From Clostridia bacterium (GTDB lineage Bacteria; Bacillota; Clostridia; UMGS1883), in NCBI GenBank assembly GCA_021202495.1, contig JAJQCX010000068.1, positions 1 through 16,326 on the forward strand: a stretch of 16,326 bases of DNA, given 5' to 3'. Position 1 is the stretch's first letter. Every line of letters begins with the position of its first letter. Position numbers and translations under genes: made by a program. Under the pieces are notes generated by a model. The model ran no database searches, was not told where the DNA came from, and saw only the letters and a list, made by a program, of their open reading frames with translations. Below are positions 1 to 7,096 of the stretch, in pieces.

Positions 1-21
1 CAATAAGCCCCGAAAATCTTT

Positions 22-420
22 TCACTTATGCTTAATGTTTATTCCGACTATACCCCCTGCCGTACCTGTCGCGACACAGCACAAAACCTGCATCAAAACT
101 CCCTTTGTAAAGGAAATTCCTCCGAAGAGCGCCGCACCCAATATGTAAAGCAAAAGCATATACACTCCGCCCGCGAAAGCTCCCGTCAGAAAGCCGCGCC
201 CCGCGCCGCGTCCCGCCGAAATTAATCCCGCCATAAAGACAGAAAAATAATTCAGCGCGTATATAACCGGCATCACAGCCTCCTCCGGCAGCGGAGCAAA
301 GCATATCAGCGCCGCCAAAACCGCAAGCAGCGCCGCCGTTATCGCAAAGGCGCAGAACGCCGTTTTAACACACCTAAACACTCCGCGCACAAGTGTTTTT
401 TCATTGATTTCACCTTCCAA
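22..420 (-). CDS. Small four-helix membrane protein, TIGR04086-like
   Basis: Predicted integral membrane protein of 132 residues; its biochemical role is unknown. Four hydrophobic segments are visible: an Ala/Leu-rich one containing AITAALLAVLAALICF, one around VIYALNYFSVFMAGLI, one around GVYMLLLYILGAALFGG, and a C-terminal Gly/Ala-rich one around QVLCCVATGTAGGIVG. A Gly-rich turn (SAGRGAGRGFLTGAFAGG) links helices 2 and 3. Size, helix count and the glycine-rich hairpin fit the TIGR04086 (YrzE-like) family of Firmicutes, which I recognise by pattern only. The open frame extends to a GTG at 429, but AAAGGAGG abuts that codon with no spacing. The TTG at 420 has a 9-base spacing and is the better start. 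The gene lies 31 bases downstream of the DUF6514-like gene and is probably co-transcribed with it. It ends close to the window edge. Confidence 0.7.
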   Translation of the reverse strand: MEGEINEKTLVRGVFRCVKTAFCAFAITAALLAVLAALICFAPLPEEAVMPVIYALNYFSVFMAGLISAGRGAGRGFLTGAFAGGVYMLLLYILGAALFGGISFTKGVLMQVLCCVATGTAGGIVGINIKHK

Positions 421-429
421 ATCACCCAC

Positions 430-435
430 CCTCCT
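430..435 (-). promoter_or_regulatory. Ribosome binding site that decides a TTG start
   Basis: AGGAGG on the minus strand, part of AAAGGAGG. It directly touches a GTG codon (429-427), which is too close for initiation, and lies 9 bases before the in-frame TTG at 420-418. This favours the TTG start for the TIGR04086-like gene. Confidence 0.6.
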
Positions 436-451
436 TTCCCTTCTATCTTAT

Positions 452-715
452 TCACATTGTCACAATAAATTCCTCCGCTCTGCTGTAAAGCTGCTCCGGT
501 TGTACGCTGTTTTCATAGAGCCGCCCCACAAGCTCCCTCGCCTCCGCCTCGTCGGGCGAAAAGCTTTCAATTTCACGCCTCACCCTTCCGCGTTCAATCC
601 CCACGGCATAAACCTCGCATCCGAATTCGCGATTCTCTCTCCTTTCCCAATAATAGCGCAAAACCTCACTCTCTCCGCTCTCACGCCTGATTTCAAGTCT
701 TTTTTCTTTTGTCAT
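452..715 (-). CDS. Small soluble hypothetical protein, DUF6514-like
   Basis: A charged cytoplasmic protein of 87 residues with no signal peptide or membrane segment. It begins MTKEKRLEIRRESGES, continues with a YYWERRENREFGCEVYAVGI strand-like block, and ends with a helical VQPEQLYSRAEEFIVTM tail. The order of an aromatic strand, 'YGIxV-like' strand, acidic helix and 'V-x-P-x-x-L...' tail fits the small clostridial family DUF6514, whose function is unknown; this is recognition by pattern, not a search. The frame is open upstream to 802, but the start at 715 is preceded by AAAGGATG. The upstream extension (with KKCIITTQTSTLCGK) runs through the -10 element and the predicted transcription start, so it is not coding. 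The gene is first in a short unit with the TIGR04086-like gene. Confidence 0.6.
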   Translation of the reverse strand: MTKEKRLEIRRESGESEVLRYYWERRENREFGCEVYAVGIERGRVRREIESFSPDEAEARELVGRLYENSVQPEQLYSRAEEFIVTM

Positions 716-758
716 TTTTTCTTCATCCTTTCCGCACAATGTGCTTGTTTGTGTCGTA

Positions 759-787
759 ATAATACATTTTTTCGTACAATCTGTAAA
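759..787 (-). promoter_or_regulatory. Sigma-A-type promoter for the DUF6514-like gene
   Basis: On the minus strand, TTTACA (787-782) and TATTAT (764-759) are separated by exactly 17 bases, each one mismatch from consensus. Transcription would start near 752, about 37 bases before the ATG at 715. A 12-base dyad TCTGTAAACAGA (780-791) covers the -35 box and could be an operator. A second short dyad GCACAATGTGC (734-744) falls in the leader. Whether either dyad binds a regulator is unknown. Confidence 0.6.
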
Positions 788-1057
788 CAGACAGATTTTC
801 AATTTTTTATGTAAATATTAATAGTCATATAATAATTTAATATGTTATTGTTTATTTTGTATTTAATTGAAATACTTTTGTAATATTTTCACTTATTTAT
901 CGATTTTTCGTCCAAATCTCCCCGAATTAATTGCCCTCTTCGCATCATATTTCATTTTTAAATTATGTCAACCCAGCCACCGTCTGCACTATTGCCGAAA
1001 CTGTATGACATTGTATGTAAAGCATGTTCGGAATATGATTTAAAAAACAGTATATCG

Positions 1058-1064
1058 AAAGGAG
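1058..1064 (+). promoter_or_regulatory. Ribosome binding site of the tail-fibre-like gene
   Basis: AAAGGAG, 8 bases before the ATG at 1073. It decides the start over the in-frame ATG at 965, which is preceded only by an AT-rich stretch. Confidence 0.75.
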
Positions 1065-1072
1065 ATTTTTCC

Positions 1073-2125
1073 ATGGCAGAAGAACTCAATACATTGACGG
1101 GAACGGTAAGCATCCCGCTTCATGGCAACGACGGCAAAAGCGCTTATGAGGTCGCGTGTGACTTAGGCTATACCGGCACCGCCGAAGAATGGCTTTCAAG
1201 GCTCATCAAAAACGACAATCGCGTGTGGAACGCCGAGTCGGACATAGTTTCCTCACCCAAAACGGGAGAAGTTAACGCACCGCTTTCAGACTTTGAAACG
1301 CAAACCTATGAGGGAGACCTATTTCTCGTCTCGGGTGACTCCGACACAGCCGCGTTTGACACGGCAAAATACGAAATTCACGGTTCAAACGGCTATCTCA
1401 ACGTCGGCGATTACATCATTCGTCTCAACGGCACATGGGTGCGCCTCAACTTATACGAGGCAAAAGCGTCCTCTCTTGTCAATTCCGACGGAAAATACAG
1501 TCCATCATCCGGTGTCGACGGGCTTTTCAGCTCCACGCAGGCAGCGTACCTCACCGATTTAATCAATACCTACTGGGGCAAGGAAAAGCTTCAAATCTAC
1601 ACCTCCCCTGACCCCGAAGAGGGCTGGCTCATAAATTGGTGTACCGACAACGCAATTTATTTGGGCGGCTTCAAGCCCGACTGCAGCGGTCATCCGCCGA
1701 TCTTAAACGACAACAATACCTCATGGGTTTTGCTCAACCTCAACGGTATGCGCATGAGCGAAAACGACGAATATTATAATCACCGCCTGCAGCTCGCTTT
1801 TGATTTGGTCAATAATCTAATCTACATGCGCCGCGGCTGGATAAGCTCTCATGAATTCACCGATTGGGTCAAAGTGGGTGACATTTCCGAAGGCAGCATA
1901 ACAACCGCACTCTTAGCCGATGAAAGTGTCACAGGCGAAAAAATCGCCGACGGCAGTATTTCCGAGGAAAAGCTCGCGGAGGATGTTTTAGGCAGAATTA
2001 CATCCGCAGAAGAAGCTGCCGACGATGCGAAGAAATACGTATATTTACCCGACACCGACGGAAATTTACACAAGGGAACACTTGAAGTGAAAGACGGCGT
2101 TCCGACATTTATCTACGAAGAATGA
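1073..2125 (+). CDS. Phage tail-fibre-like protein, orphan
   Basis: A protein of 350 residues with no signal peptide or membrane helix. Residues 20-44 (DGKSAYEVACDLGYTGTAEE, then WLSRL) match the 'GxSAYExAxxxGFxGTxxEWLxSL' motif common in tail and minor structural proteins of Firmicutes phages. A middle region (about 50-160) is of unrecognised beta-rich type. Residues about 171-270 resemble the pyocin-knob fold, ending in LIYMRRGWISSHEFTDWVKV, where such domains show an 'IYxRxxxxxxWxxW' pattern. Residues about 272-305 contain GSITTALLADESVTGEKIAD and GSISEEKLAED, the 'GSIT-x-x-KLADGSVT' repeats of trimeric fibres. The C-terminus is a short beta tail. These point to a trimeric receptor- or glycan-binding fibre. 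No phage gene is beside it, so it may be a domesticated remnant or a host protein of phage origin. Two hairpins follow the stop. Confidence 0.7.
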   Translation: MAEELNTLTGTVSIPLHGNDGKSAYEVACDLGYTGTAEEWLSRLIKNDNRVWNAESDIVSSPKTGEVNAPLSDFETQTYEGDLFLVSGDSDTAAFDTAKYEIHGSNGYLNVGDYIIRLNGTWVRLNLYEAKASSLVNSDGKYSPSSGVDGLFSSTQAAYLTDLINTYWGKEKLQIYTSPDPEEGWLINWCTDNAIYLGGFKPDCSGHPPILNDNNTSWVLLNLNGMRMSENDEYYNHRLQLAFDLVNNLIYMRRGWISSHEFTDWVKVGDISEGSITTALLADESVTGEKIADGSISEEKLAEDVLGRITSAEEAADDAKKYVYLPDTDGNLHKGTLEVKDGVPTFIYEE

Positions 2126-2130
2126 GCAAC

Positions 2131-2165
2131 AAAGAAGCACAGGACAAAAACGCCTGTGCTTCTTT
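2131..2165 (+). terminator. Hairpin terminator of the tail-fibre-like gene
   Basis: A perfect 13-bp stem, AAAGAAGCACAGG pairing with CCTGTGCTTCTTT, around a 9-base loop, starting 5 bases after the TGA stop. The downstream arm ends in TTCTTT, giving a modest T tract on the plus strand. Confidence 0.75.
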
Positions 2166-2184
2166 ATAAAACCATAAATCCGAC

Positions 2185-2216
2185 AAAAGGCGGACTGCCA
2201 AAGCAGTCCGCCTTTT
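2185..2216. terminator. Bidirectional terminator between convergent units
   Basis: A perfect 14-bp stem, AAAAGGCGGACTGC pairing with GCAGTCCGCCTTTT, with the 4-base loop CAAA. The arms give T-rich ends on both strands, so it can end the minus-strand transporter operon (last stop at 2243) and back up the plus-strand hairpin at 2131-2165. Confidence 0.85.
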
Positions 2217-2242
2217 AATTGAATTATTAAACTTCTTACAAC

Positions 2243-3292
2243 TTATCCTACGATACCTGCAGCCGCGAAGTTCTCAACAAGTCTCTTCTGAACGATGAAG
2301 TAAATGATGAGAAGCGGGATGAGGTAAATCAAGATAGCCGCCTGCTTAACAGCATCGTACGTATAGCTCGACGCTGCCGGAGCGTCATACCATGTTTGAA
2401 CAGCCGTAACAATGTTGTTCGAGTTGGTCGACGCAAACGTCTGGTTAATCTTCATTGCAAGATAAGGTCCGTCCGGATGGAAGTAGCCCGTGTAATACGT
2501 ATCGCCGTAGTTCCAGATGAACGAAAGCACCGCAACAACCATGATGGAGGGCGTAGCGTTCGGAAGCGCAATTCTGACATATGTCTTATAGAATCCGCAG
2601 CCGTCGATAAGCGCCGCCTCCTCCAGCTCCTTGGGAAGTCCCTTAAAGAACGACTGGAAGATGTAGATGAACAGGCTCTGTTTCAAGCCCTGACAGGTCA
2701 GCGAAAGGGCAAACAGCGTTACGGGGTTATTGATAAGGTCAATAGTGTCGCCCGTGAACAGCTGGAACAATCCCAAAATGTCGAAGTTCTTGAAGTTCAG
2801 GTACTGAGAAATGAGCAGCGCCTGCGGCGGAACAACGAACTGGAATATTACAAGACCGAATACAAGTCCTTTGAAGGGGATGTTTACACGACCGAGCGTG
2901 TAACCCGCCATCGCGCACACGATAACCTGGATAACGGCTGTAACCGCCGCGTAGAGCAGCGAAAGCGCCATTGTCGAGAAGTTACCGAATACCAATCTTA
3001 TCGCAGCTCTGAAGCTGACGATTGAGAACTGCAGCGGAACCCATACAAAGTCGGGATTACCCAAATCTTCAACATCGCAGAGAACCATCGGGAAAAGCTT
3101 CAAAATGGGATAGAGTATTGTGAAGCACATACCCAAGATAAGCGTTACCGCGAAAATGCCGACTACAAAGCTCTGCGCCGTGCGCTTGGCAACAAGCGGA
3201 TCCGTAATGGAATTGTCATTCCATTTCTCCTTAAACCATGCGACGATACCGCCGGATTGTTTCTTTGTTTTAACCGCGCTCTTATCAGGCAT
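2243..3292 (-). CDS. Carbohydrate ABC transporter permease, MalG-type (pair 2)
   Basis: An inner-membrane permease of 349 residues from the CUT1/MalG family, with about six hydrophobic helices after a charged N-terminal tail of about 40 residues. The cytoplasmic EAA loop, which docks on the ATPase, is canonical: LEEAALIDGCGFYKTYVRI at about 223-241, with E225-A226-A227 and G231, then ALPNATPS. This length is above the roughly 280 usual for MalG proteins. The extra residues lie in the N-terminal tail, a periplasmic-side segment after helix 1 (DVEDLGNPDFVWVP), and a loop before the last helix (about 279-318). It is the last gene of the operon and overlaps the preceding permease gene by 8 bases (ATGCCTGA). 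AAAGGTGGTG upstream is the ribosome binding site. It should form a heterodimer with the 3285-4235 product. The substrate is not evident. Confidence 0.92.
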   Translation of the reverse strand: MPDKSAVKTKKQSGGIVAWFKEKWNDNSITDPLVAKRTAQSFVVGIFAVTLILGMCFTILYPILKLFPMVLCDVEDLGNPDFVWVPLQFSIVSFRAAIRLVFGNFSTMALSLLYAAVTAVIQVIVCAMAGYTLGRVNIPFKGLVFGLVIFQFVVPPQALLISQYLNFKNFDILGLFQLFTGDTIDLINNPVTLFALSLTCQGLKQSLFIYIFQSFFKGLPKELEEAALIDGCGFYKTYVRIALPNATPSIMVVAVLSFIWNYGDTYYTGYFHPDGPYLAMKINQTFASTNSNNIVTAVQTWYDAPAASSYTYDAVKQAAILIYLIPLLIIYFIVQKRLVENFAAAGIVG

Positions 3293-4235
3293 CTAACTTC
3301 ACCACCTTTGTAAGTATCAAGAGAATCAACAGCAGTATCACCAAAACGTCGACCAGGTAGACGACTGACAGCGCGCTGCCGACACCGATAAGGTTCTTGG
3401 TAAACGCGAATGCGTAAACCTCCTCCGCGATGGAGCTGTCAAGGAACAAATCAACGAATGTATATACAAAGTTGAATATTGTGATAGACGATACCATCGG
3501 GAACGTAACCTTCCAAAATACCTCGTACTGTGTCGCGCCCTCAATCTTGGCAACCTCGTAAAGCGCCGGGCTTATTGACTGCAATGCCGCAAGGTAGAGC
3601 AGGGTCTGAACGCCCGCCTTTGAAATTACGCTCGAAATGTCGCTTACGACCTCCATGACAAAGGATATAATATCCTTTGGTAGGAAGGTATATGAGGTCA
3701 GCAGCTTCATGATAAAGCTCGATTCCTCCGAAACCGACGTCGTAACGCTCGTCACGTCACCGCCCGTCGTAGTAACCATTGACGTAACAATGGAAAGACC
3801 CAAAACTATCGGCAGGAAGAAGATAACTCTGACAACGTCTCTTCCCTTGTAATTTGCGTTTACAAGCAATGCCGCAAACAAGCTGAATATAACTATCAAC
3901 GGGGTGTTCATGATAATGCCTGCGTTTTCATCCGCGAACACACGCGTGAACTGCTGGCTGTTTGTGGAAAGCTGCTCGTTGAACAGGCTGATATAGTTAT
4001 CAATGCCTACCCATGTCATCTCCATGCCGCCCGTGTCCTTAACTCCGACCTCATGGAACGAATAAATAATCGTATTCACCATCGGCATGAGGAAGAAAAG
4101 AAGGAAACCGATTATCCACGGAATCAGGAAGATATAGCCGTTAATCTTCTGCGTGGTTTGAAACTTAAAGCGCTGTTTCTTCGGCGCCTTTTTGACCACA
4201 GCCTTTTCTGCGGTCGTAGCTGCCGGCTTATTCAT
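3285..4235 (-). CDS. Sugar ABC transporter permease, MalF/LplB-type (pair 2)
   Basis: An inner-membrane permease of 316 residues from the CUT1 MalF/LplB class. A Lys-rich cytoplasmic tail (1-28) precedes about six hydrophobic helices. The EAA loop is LYEVAKIEGATQYEVFWKVT at about 225-244, with E227, A229 and G233 in place. Upstream of it, SKAGVQTLLYLAALQSI fits a subgroup that I associate with DUF5696-containing clusters. An unusually Ser/Thr-rich, hydrophilic insertion (about 151-173, TSMVTTTGGDVTSVTTSVSE) followed by an amphipathic stretch lies between helices 3 and 4, probably on the outside. The gene overlaps the end of the DUF5696 gene by 8 bases (ATGAATAA), and its ribosome binding site AAGGAGGAG lies within that gene. 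It is expected to pair with the next permease. Confidence 0.9.
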   Translation of the reverse strand: MNKPAATTAEKAVVKKAPKKQRFKFQTTQKINGYIFLIPWIIGFLLFFLMPMVNTIIYSFHEVGVKDTGGMEMTWVGIDNYISLFNEQLSTNSQQFTRVFADENAGIIMNTPLIVIFSLFAALLVNANYKGRDVVRVIFFLPIVLGLSIVTSMVTTTGGDVTSVTTSVSEESSFIMKLLTSYTFLPKDIISFVMEVVSDISSVISKAGVQTLLYLAALQSISPALYEVAKIEGATQYEVFWKVTFPMVSSITIFNFVYTFVDLFLDSSIAEEVYAFAFTKNLIGVGSALSVVYLVDVLVILLLILLILTKVVKLDA

Positions 4236-7089
4236 TTACCGCTCCTCCTTCCGCAATCACATAACCCATCGCGTCGATTTCACCGAAACCGTCAACGCTT
4301 ACGGCAAATGTGTTGTAGTTTGTAACTACCTGAACTCCCGACGCATACGTTGTCAAGAATACCTTGTCGTCAAGAATTTCATGTCCCTTAATCTCTGTTG
4401 TGCCTATCGTGCCGAACGCCTCGTCAACAGCATCCATGACATACTTGATGTCGTCCTTTATGATGTCATACTCTGTCGAGAAGAGAAGGTTGTAATTGTT
4501 TTCCTTAAGCGTGTCAACGCTCTTGGATGTAACCTTGAACTTCGGGCAGCTGCCGAGCTCTACCGCCTGCAGAATGTAATAATCCTTGCTCGACGACGAC
4601 TCGTTTACGTTAAGCGTTGTGTACTTTGTCAAGCCGTTCATAACAAGCTGACGGAAGGGAACGTTATGCGTCATAAGTCCGTAATCGCTGCTCTCTCTCG
4701 AAATGTCAGCGCAGTAATCCGCGTAAAGCATACGGCTTGCGAAGGGGTTGTAGAGAACCATGCTGCGATCCTCGGAAATGTCGGTCAATGCGTTCTGCAC
4801 AATCAGCTCGCCCTCATAGAGCGAAACCTCGTCGCTGTCGCGATAATTTGCGTAAACCACGTTGCCGAGGTCTTCAATTGCAAGATTTACACTGCCTACG
4901 TCCTTAAGGAAGCTCGAAACAATGTTCATCAAATACTTCGGAGCGACAATCCAATAGCCCTGTCCGTTGGTATTAAATCTGCCTGTCGGAATGTCGTAAT
5001 CGAAAATCTGAACCTCATCGGAGTCATAGCCCAGCAGACCGTGCTTTGACGGGCTCCAAACAATGCTGTCCTTGTAAACTCTGCCTATCGGCGTTGACAT
5101 ATAGATCGAATCTCCGTAAACCGCCATCAGCGAATTGTATTCGCTCTCCGAGCCGTTAGCCGAGGTTTTCTTCGCGTCAAGGTTTACCTTGTTGTAAATA
5201 CCGCCGTTATAAGCGCCCTTATAGCTCACAACCTTGTCATAGTCTACAAGTTCGTCAAGTATATCCTTCAATTCCGAATATGTCGTCATCGAAATTGTCT
5301 TGTCATAGGGCACGCCCATAATTCTGTCTTCATATGTCAGTGAGGAGATAACGTCCAAGAACAGCTCCGGCTTTTCCGCATATGAAACATCTACAACGTT
5401 GTTCTTAATGAGATACGTCTTATAATCCTGCGCCATTGTGTAATAGTTGCAGTTCTCCGTGTAGAGCTTGTAACGAATGGTGAGGTCAACGTCAAACTGC
5501 TCTGTCGTCGCGAGGAACTTCGCGTCGTTGTCGCTGTACGCGCCGAACACGTTAACGTTTGAATACTGAATTACGTCAAACGATGCGTATACCTTGTTAA
5601 ACGTCGTGCCGCCGTTCGATGTGTCCGCCGTTCCGAGCTCAACCGTAATGGAAGCTGTCTCGGCGCCGCTTTCGATGATTGCCATAAATCCGCTGTAATC
5701 GGTTCCCGTGGAGCCTTCGGTGTCTTCAGCCTCTTCCTCTTCTGCAGCGGCTTCAGCATCCTCCGCCTCTTCCTCGGCTTCCTCAGCCTCTGCTTCTTCG
5801 GCGTCCTCTGTGTCGGAAGCGTCTTCTTCCTCTTCCTCAACTACAGGAGCCTCGTAGTAATCCGCGTCAGCCTTGCCAAGTCCGAATACCGGCATCATCA
5901 AATCTTCTTTATACTCACTCTGATTATACATTTCGTCATAGTAAGTATTGTCATAAATAGGTCTCGAATACGAAACATATTTGCTGTTATAAGTGTTCAG
6001 GTCAAACAGCGCGCCGCTGCCGTCGGGAACAAATATAAATCCGCCGTTTTCGCACTTTGTCGCATCCGCCAAACCGAAGTTCGGGAATATTGTTATCGAC
6101 TGCAGTGTGTAGTAATCCGTCGTACTCTCGGTTCCGTCATCCTCTGCCTCGGTCGCGTCCTCCGTGTCCTCGTCTTCAACCGAGTTGTCCTTAATTTCAT
6201 ATGTCGGAACATTGACAACCAAATCGCCGTCGTCGAGCGTTACGTCCATAACAATCGTAAAGTCCGCCGAGTGCGAAATCGTAACAACGAGGTTGTATTC
6301 GCGGCTGTCTTGAACGAGGTCTTCCGTCGTATAGTTAACCGTCTTTGCCAGGTCGATAAGAATTGTCGTAACGGTTACCGGAGGCGTTCCGGAATACTTA
6401 TTGTAATAATATTCTCCCGTCTCGTCGTCTATCGCATAAATCATCGAAAGAGCCTTATTGTAGCGTTCAGCCTGCTCCTCGGTAATTCTGCCGTCAGCCA
6501 AATATTCGTCAATCTTGTCGATAAAGCATTCCTGATAACGTTCAATTGAAATCTGCTTGGGCATATATTCGTCCAAAACAGTCGACTCAATCTCCGTTAT
6601 GTTGAGGGTTGCGCGGAAACCGTTTTCAATCTTGTTTATCGTGTATGTATCCGCAAGGCTTTCGCCCTCATCCAGCTCGCGCGTCGTGTTGTCGTTCGCA
6701 ATACAATATGTATATGCGTCCCACTCCGAAAGCGCACCCGTCGCGCCAAGGAATGTGATGTACATCGGCGCTTCCTCGTCCTCGGTCAAATCGCCCTCGG
6801 ACGGAGACGACGTCCACATCATACCCGTCGCAACATCGACAACCTTAACTTTTAACGTCGCGGTGTCAACATAGAGCTGTCTGCCGCCGTTCTCGGCAAC
6901 AAGCACCTCTCCGGCGTCCTTGGCAATCACTTCGCCCTCCGCCGGTATTCCCGCGGTGACAACCGTAGGAATAGTATCTGATTTAATCACAAGCAGAGGC
7001 AGTCTTGATATGATGACGATAAGCAGAACCAAAACCACTATAGCCGTGACAATTTTCATCAGCGAAAGCTTGCTTAAAAAATTCTTCAT
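4228..7089 (-). CDS. DUF5696 protein, membrane-anchored extracellular
   Basis: A protein of 953 residues with an N-terminal anchor (about 12-35, IVTAIVVLVLLIVIISRLPL) and no lipobox, so the bulk lies outside the cell. Recognised family blocks include a beta-rich N-terminal part with LYVDTATLKVKVVDVATGMM and W92, FVPDGSGALFDLN at about 352-364, PVFGLGKAD shortly before the acidic insert, and the C-terminal block LFLDVISSL ... RIMGVPYDKTISMTTYSELK ... YKGAYNGG at about 570-620. This last block is typical of DUF5696. Two acidic low-complexity stretches interrupt it, at about 302-322 and 418-458. The family has no proven activity that I know of; its size and the aromatic, acidic C-terminal half would suit glycan binding or a TIM-barrel glycosidase-like fold, but no catalytic residues can be assigned. 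The start is supported by GAGGTGAAG upstream. The gene lies 7 bases after the YIP1 gene. Confidence 0.85.
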   Translation of the reverse strand: MKNFLSKLSLMKIVTAIVVLVLLIVIISRLPLLVIKSDTIPTVVTAGIPAEGEVIAKDAGEVLVAENGGRQLYVDTATLKVKVVDVATGMMWTSSPSEGDLTEDEEAPMYITFLGATGALSEWDAYTYCIANDNTTRELDEGESLADTYTINKIENGFRATLNITEIESTVLDEYMPKQISIERYQECFIDKIDEYLADGRITEEQAERYNKALSMIYAIDDETGEYYYNKYSGTPPVTVTTILIDLAKTVNYTTEDLVQDSREYNLVVTISHSADFTIVMDVTLDDGDLVVNVPTYEIKDNSVEDEDTEDATEAEDDGTESTTDYYTLQSITIFPNFGLADATKCENGGFIFVPDGSGALFDLNTYNSKYVSYSRPIYDNTYYDEMYNQSEYKEDLMMPVFGLGKADADYYEAPVVEEEEEDASDTEDAEEAEAEEAEEEAEDAEAAAEEEEAEDTEGSTGTDYSGFMAIIESGAETASITVELGTADTSNGGTTFNKVYASFDVIQYSNVNVFGAYSDNDAKFLATTEQFDVDLTIRYKLYTENCNYYTMAQDYKTYLIKNNVVDVSYAEKPELFLDVISSLTYEDRIMGVPYDKTISMTTYSELKDILDELVDYDKVVSYKGAYNGGIYNKVNLDAKKTSANGSESEYNSLMAVYGDSIYMSTPIGRVYKDSIVWSPSKHGLLGYDSDEVQIFDYDIPTGRFNTNGQGYWIVAPKYLMNIVSSFLKDVGSVNLAIEDLGNVVYANYRDSDEVSLYEGELIVQNALTDISEDRSMVLYNPFASRMLYADYCADISRESSDYGLMTHNVPFRQLVMNGLTKYTTLNVNESSSSKDYYILQAVELGSCPKFKVTSKSVDTLKENNYNLLFSTEYDIIKDDIKYVMDAVDEAFGTIGTTEIKGHEILDDKVFLTTYASGVQVVTNYNTFAVSVDGFGEIDAMGYVIAEGGAVNE
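5716..5838 (-). other. Acidic Glu/Ala/Asp-rich tract in the DUF5696 protein
   Basis: Encodes residues 418-458, nearly all Glu, Ala or Asp (for example EEEEEDASDTEDAEEAEAEE). It sits between two conserved DUF5696 blocks (PVFGLGKAD and SGFMAIIESG), in a position where relatives would have a short loop. The DNA is a run of GAA/GAG/GCT/GCC-type codons with imperfect triplet repetition, consistent with growth by slippage. The tract is probably a disordered, strongly negative surface loop outside the cell. Confidence 0.8.
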
Positions 7090-7096
7090 ATCATCT

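Larger units (their letters stand above)
716..1072. other. Divergent intergenic region
   Basis: A 357-base gap between divergent genes. Bases 716-791 carry the minus-strand leader and promoter described separately. Bases about 800-960 are very AT-rich with many T runs and contain no convincing gene. Several weak plus-strand promoter-like pairs exist, for example TTGTAT (857-862) with TAATAT (881-886) at 18 bases, but none is good enough to call. An ATG at 965 is in frame with the tail-fibre-like gene but has no ribosome binding site, so 965-1072 is treated as leader. No tRNA, riboswitch or attachment-site pattern was recognised. Confidence 0.5.

Noticed and set aside
716..802. Extension of the DUF6514-like protein upstream of 715
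   Set aside because: The segment contains the -10 box and the predicted transcription start, and the inner ATG has its own AAAGGATG site.
965..1072. N-terminal extension of the tail-fibre-like protein from the ATG at 965
   Set aside because: No ribosome binding site precedes it, whereas AAAGGAG stands 8 bases before the ATG at 1073. The extension shows no motif, and the phage-like motif begins shortly after the later start.
4192..5049. Plus-strand open frame of 285 codons
   Set aside because: It is antisense to the DUF5696 gene and the start of a permease gene. It has no ribosome binding site and an Arg/Cys/Asn-rich product of shadow type.
5571..5840. Lys/Arg-rich 89-codon frame on the minus strand
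   Set aside because: It is a frame-shifted reading of the acidic GAA/GCT repeat tract of the DUF5696 gene, not a basic protein gene.
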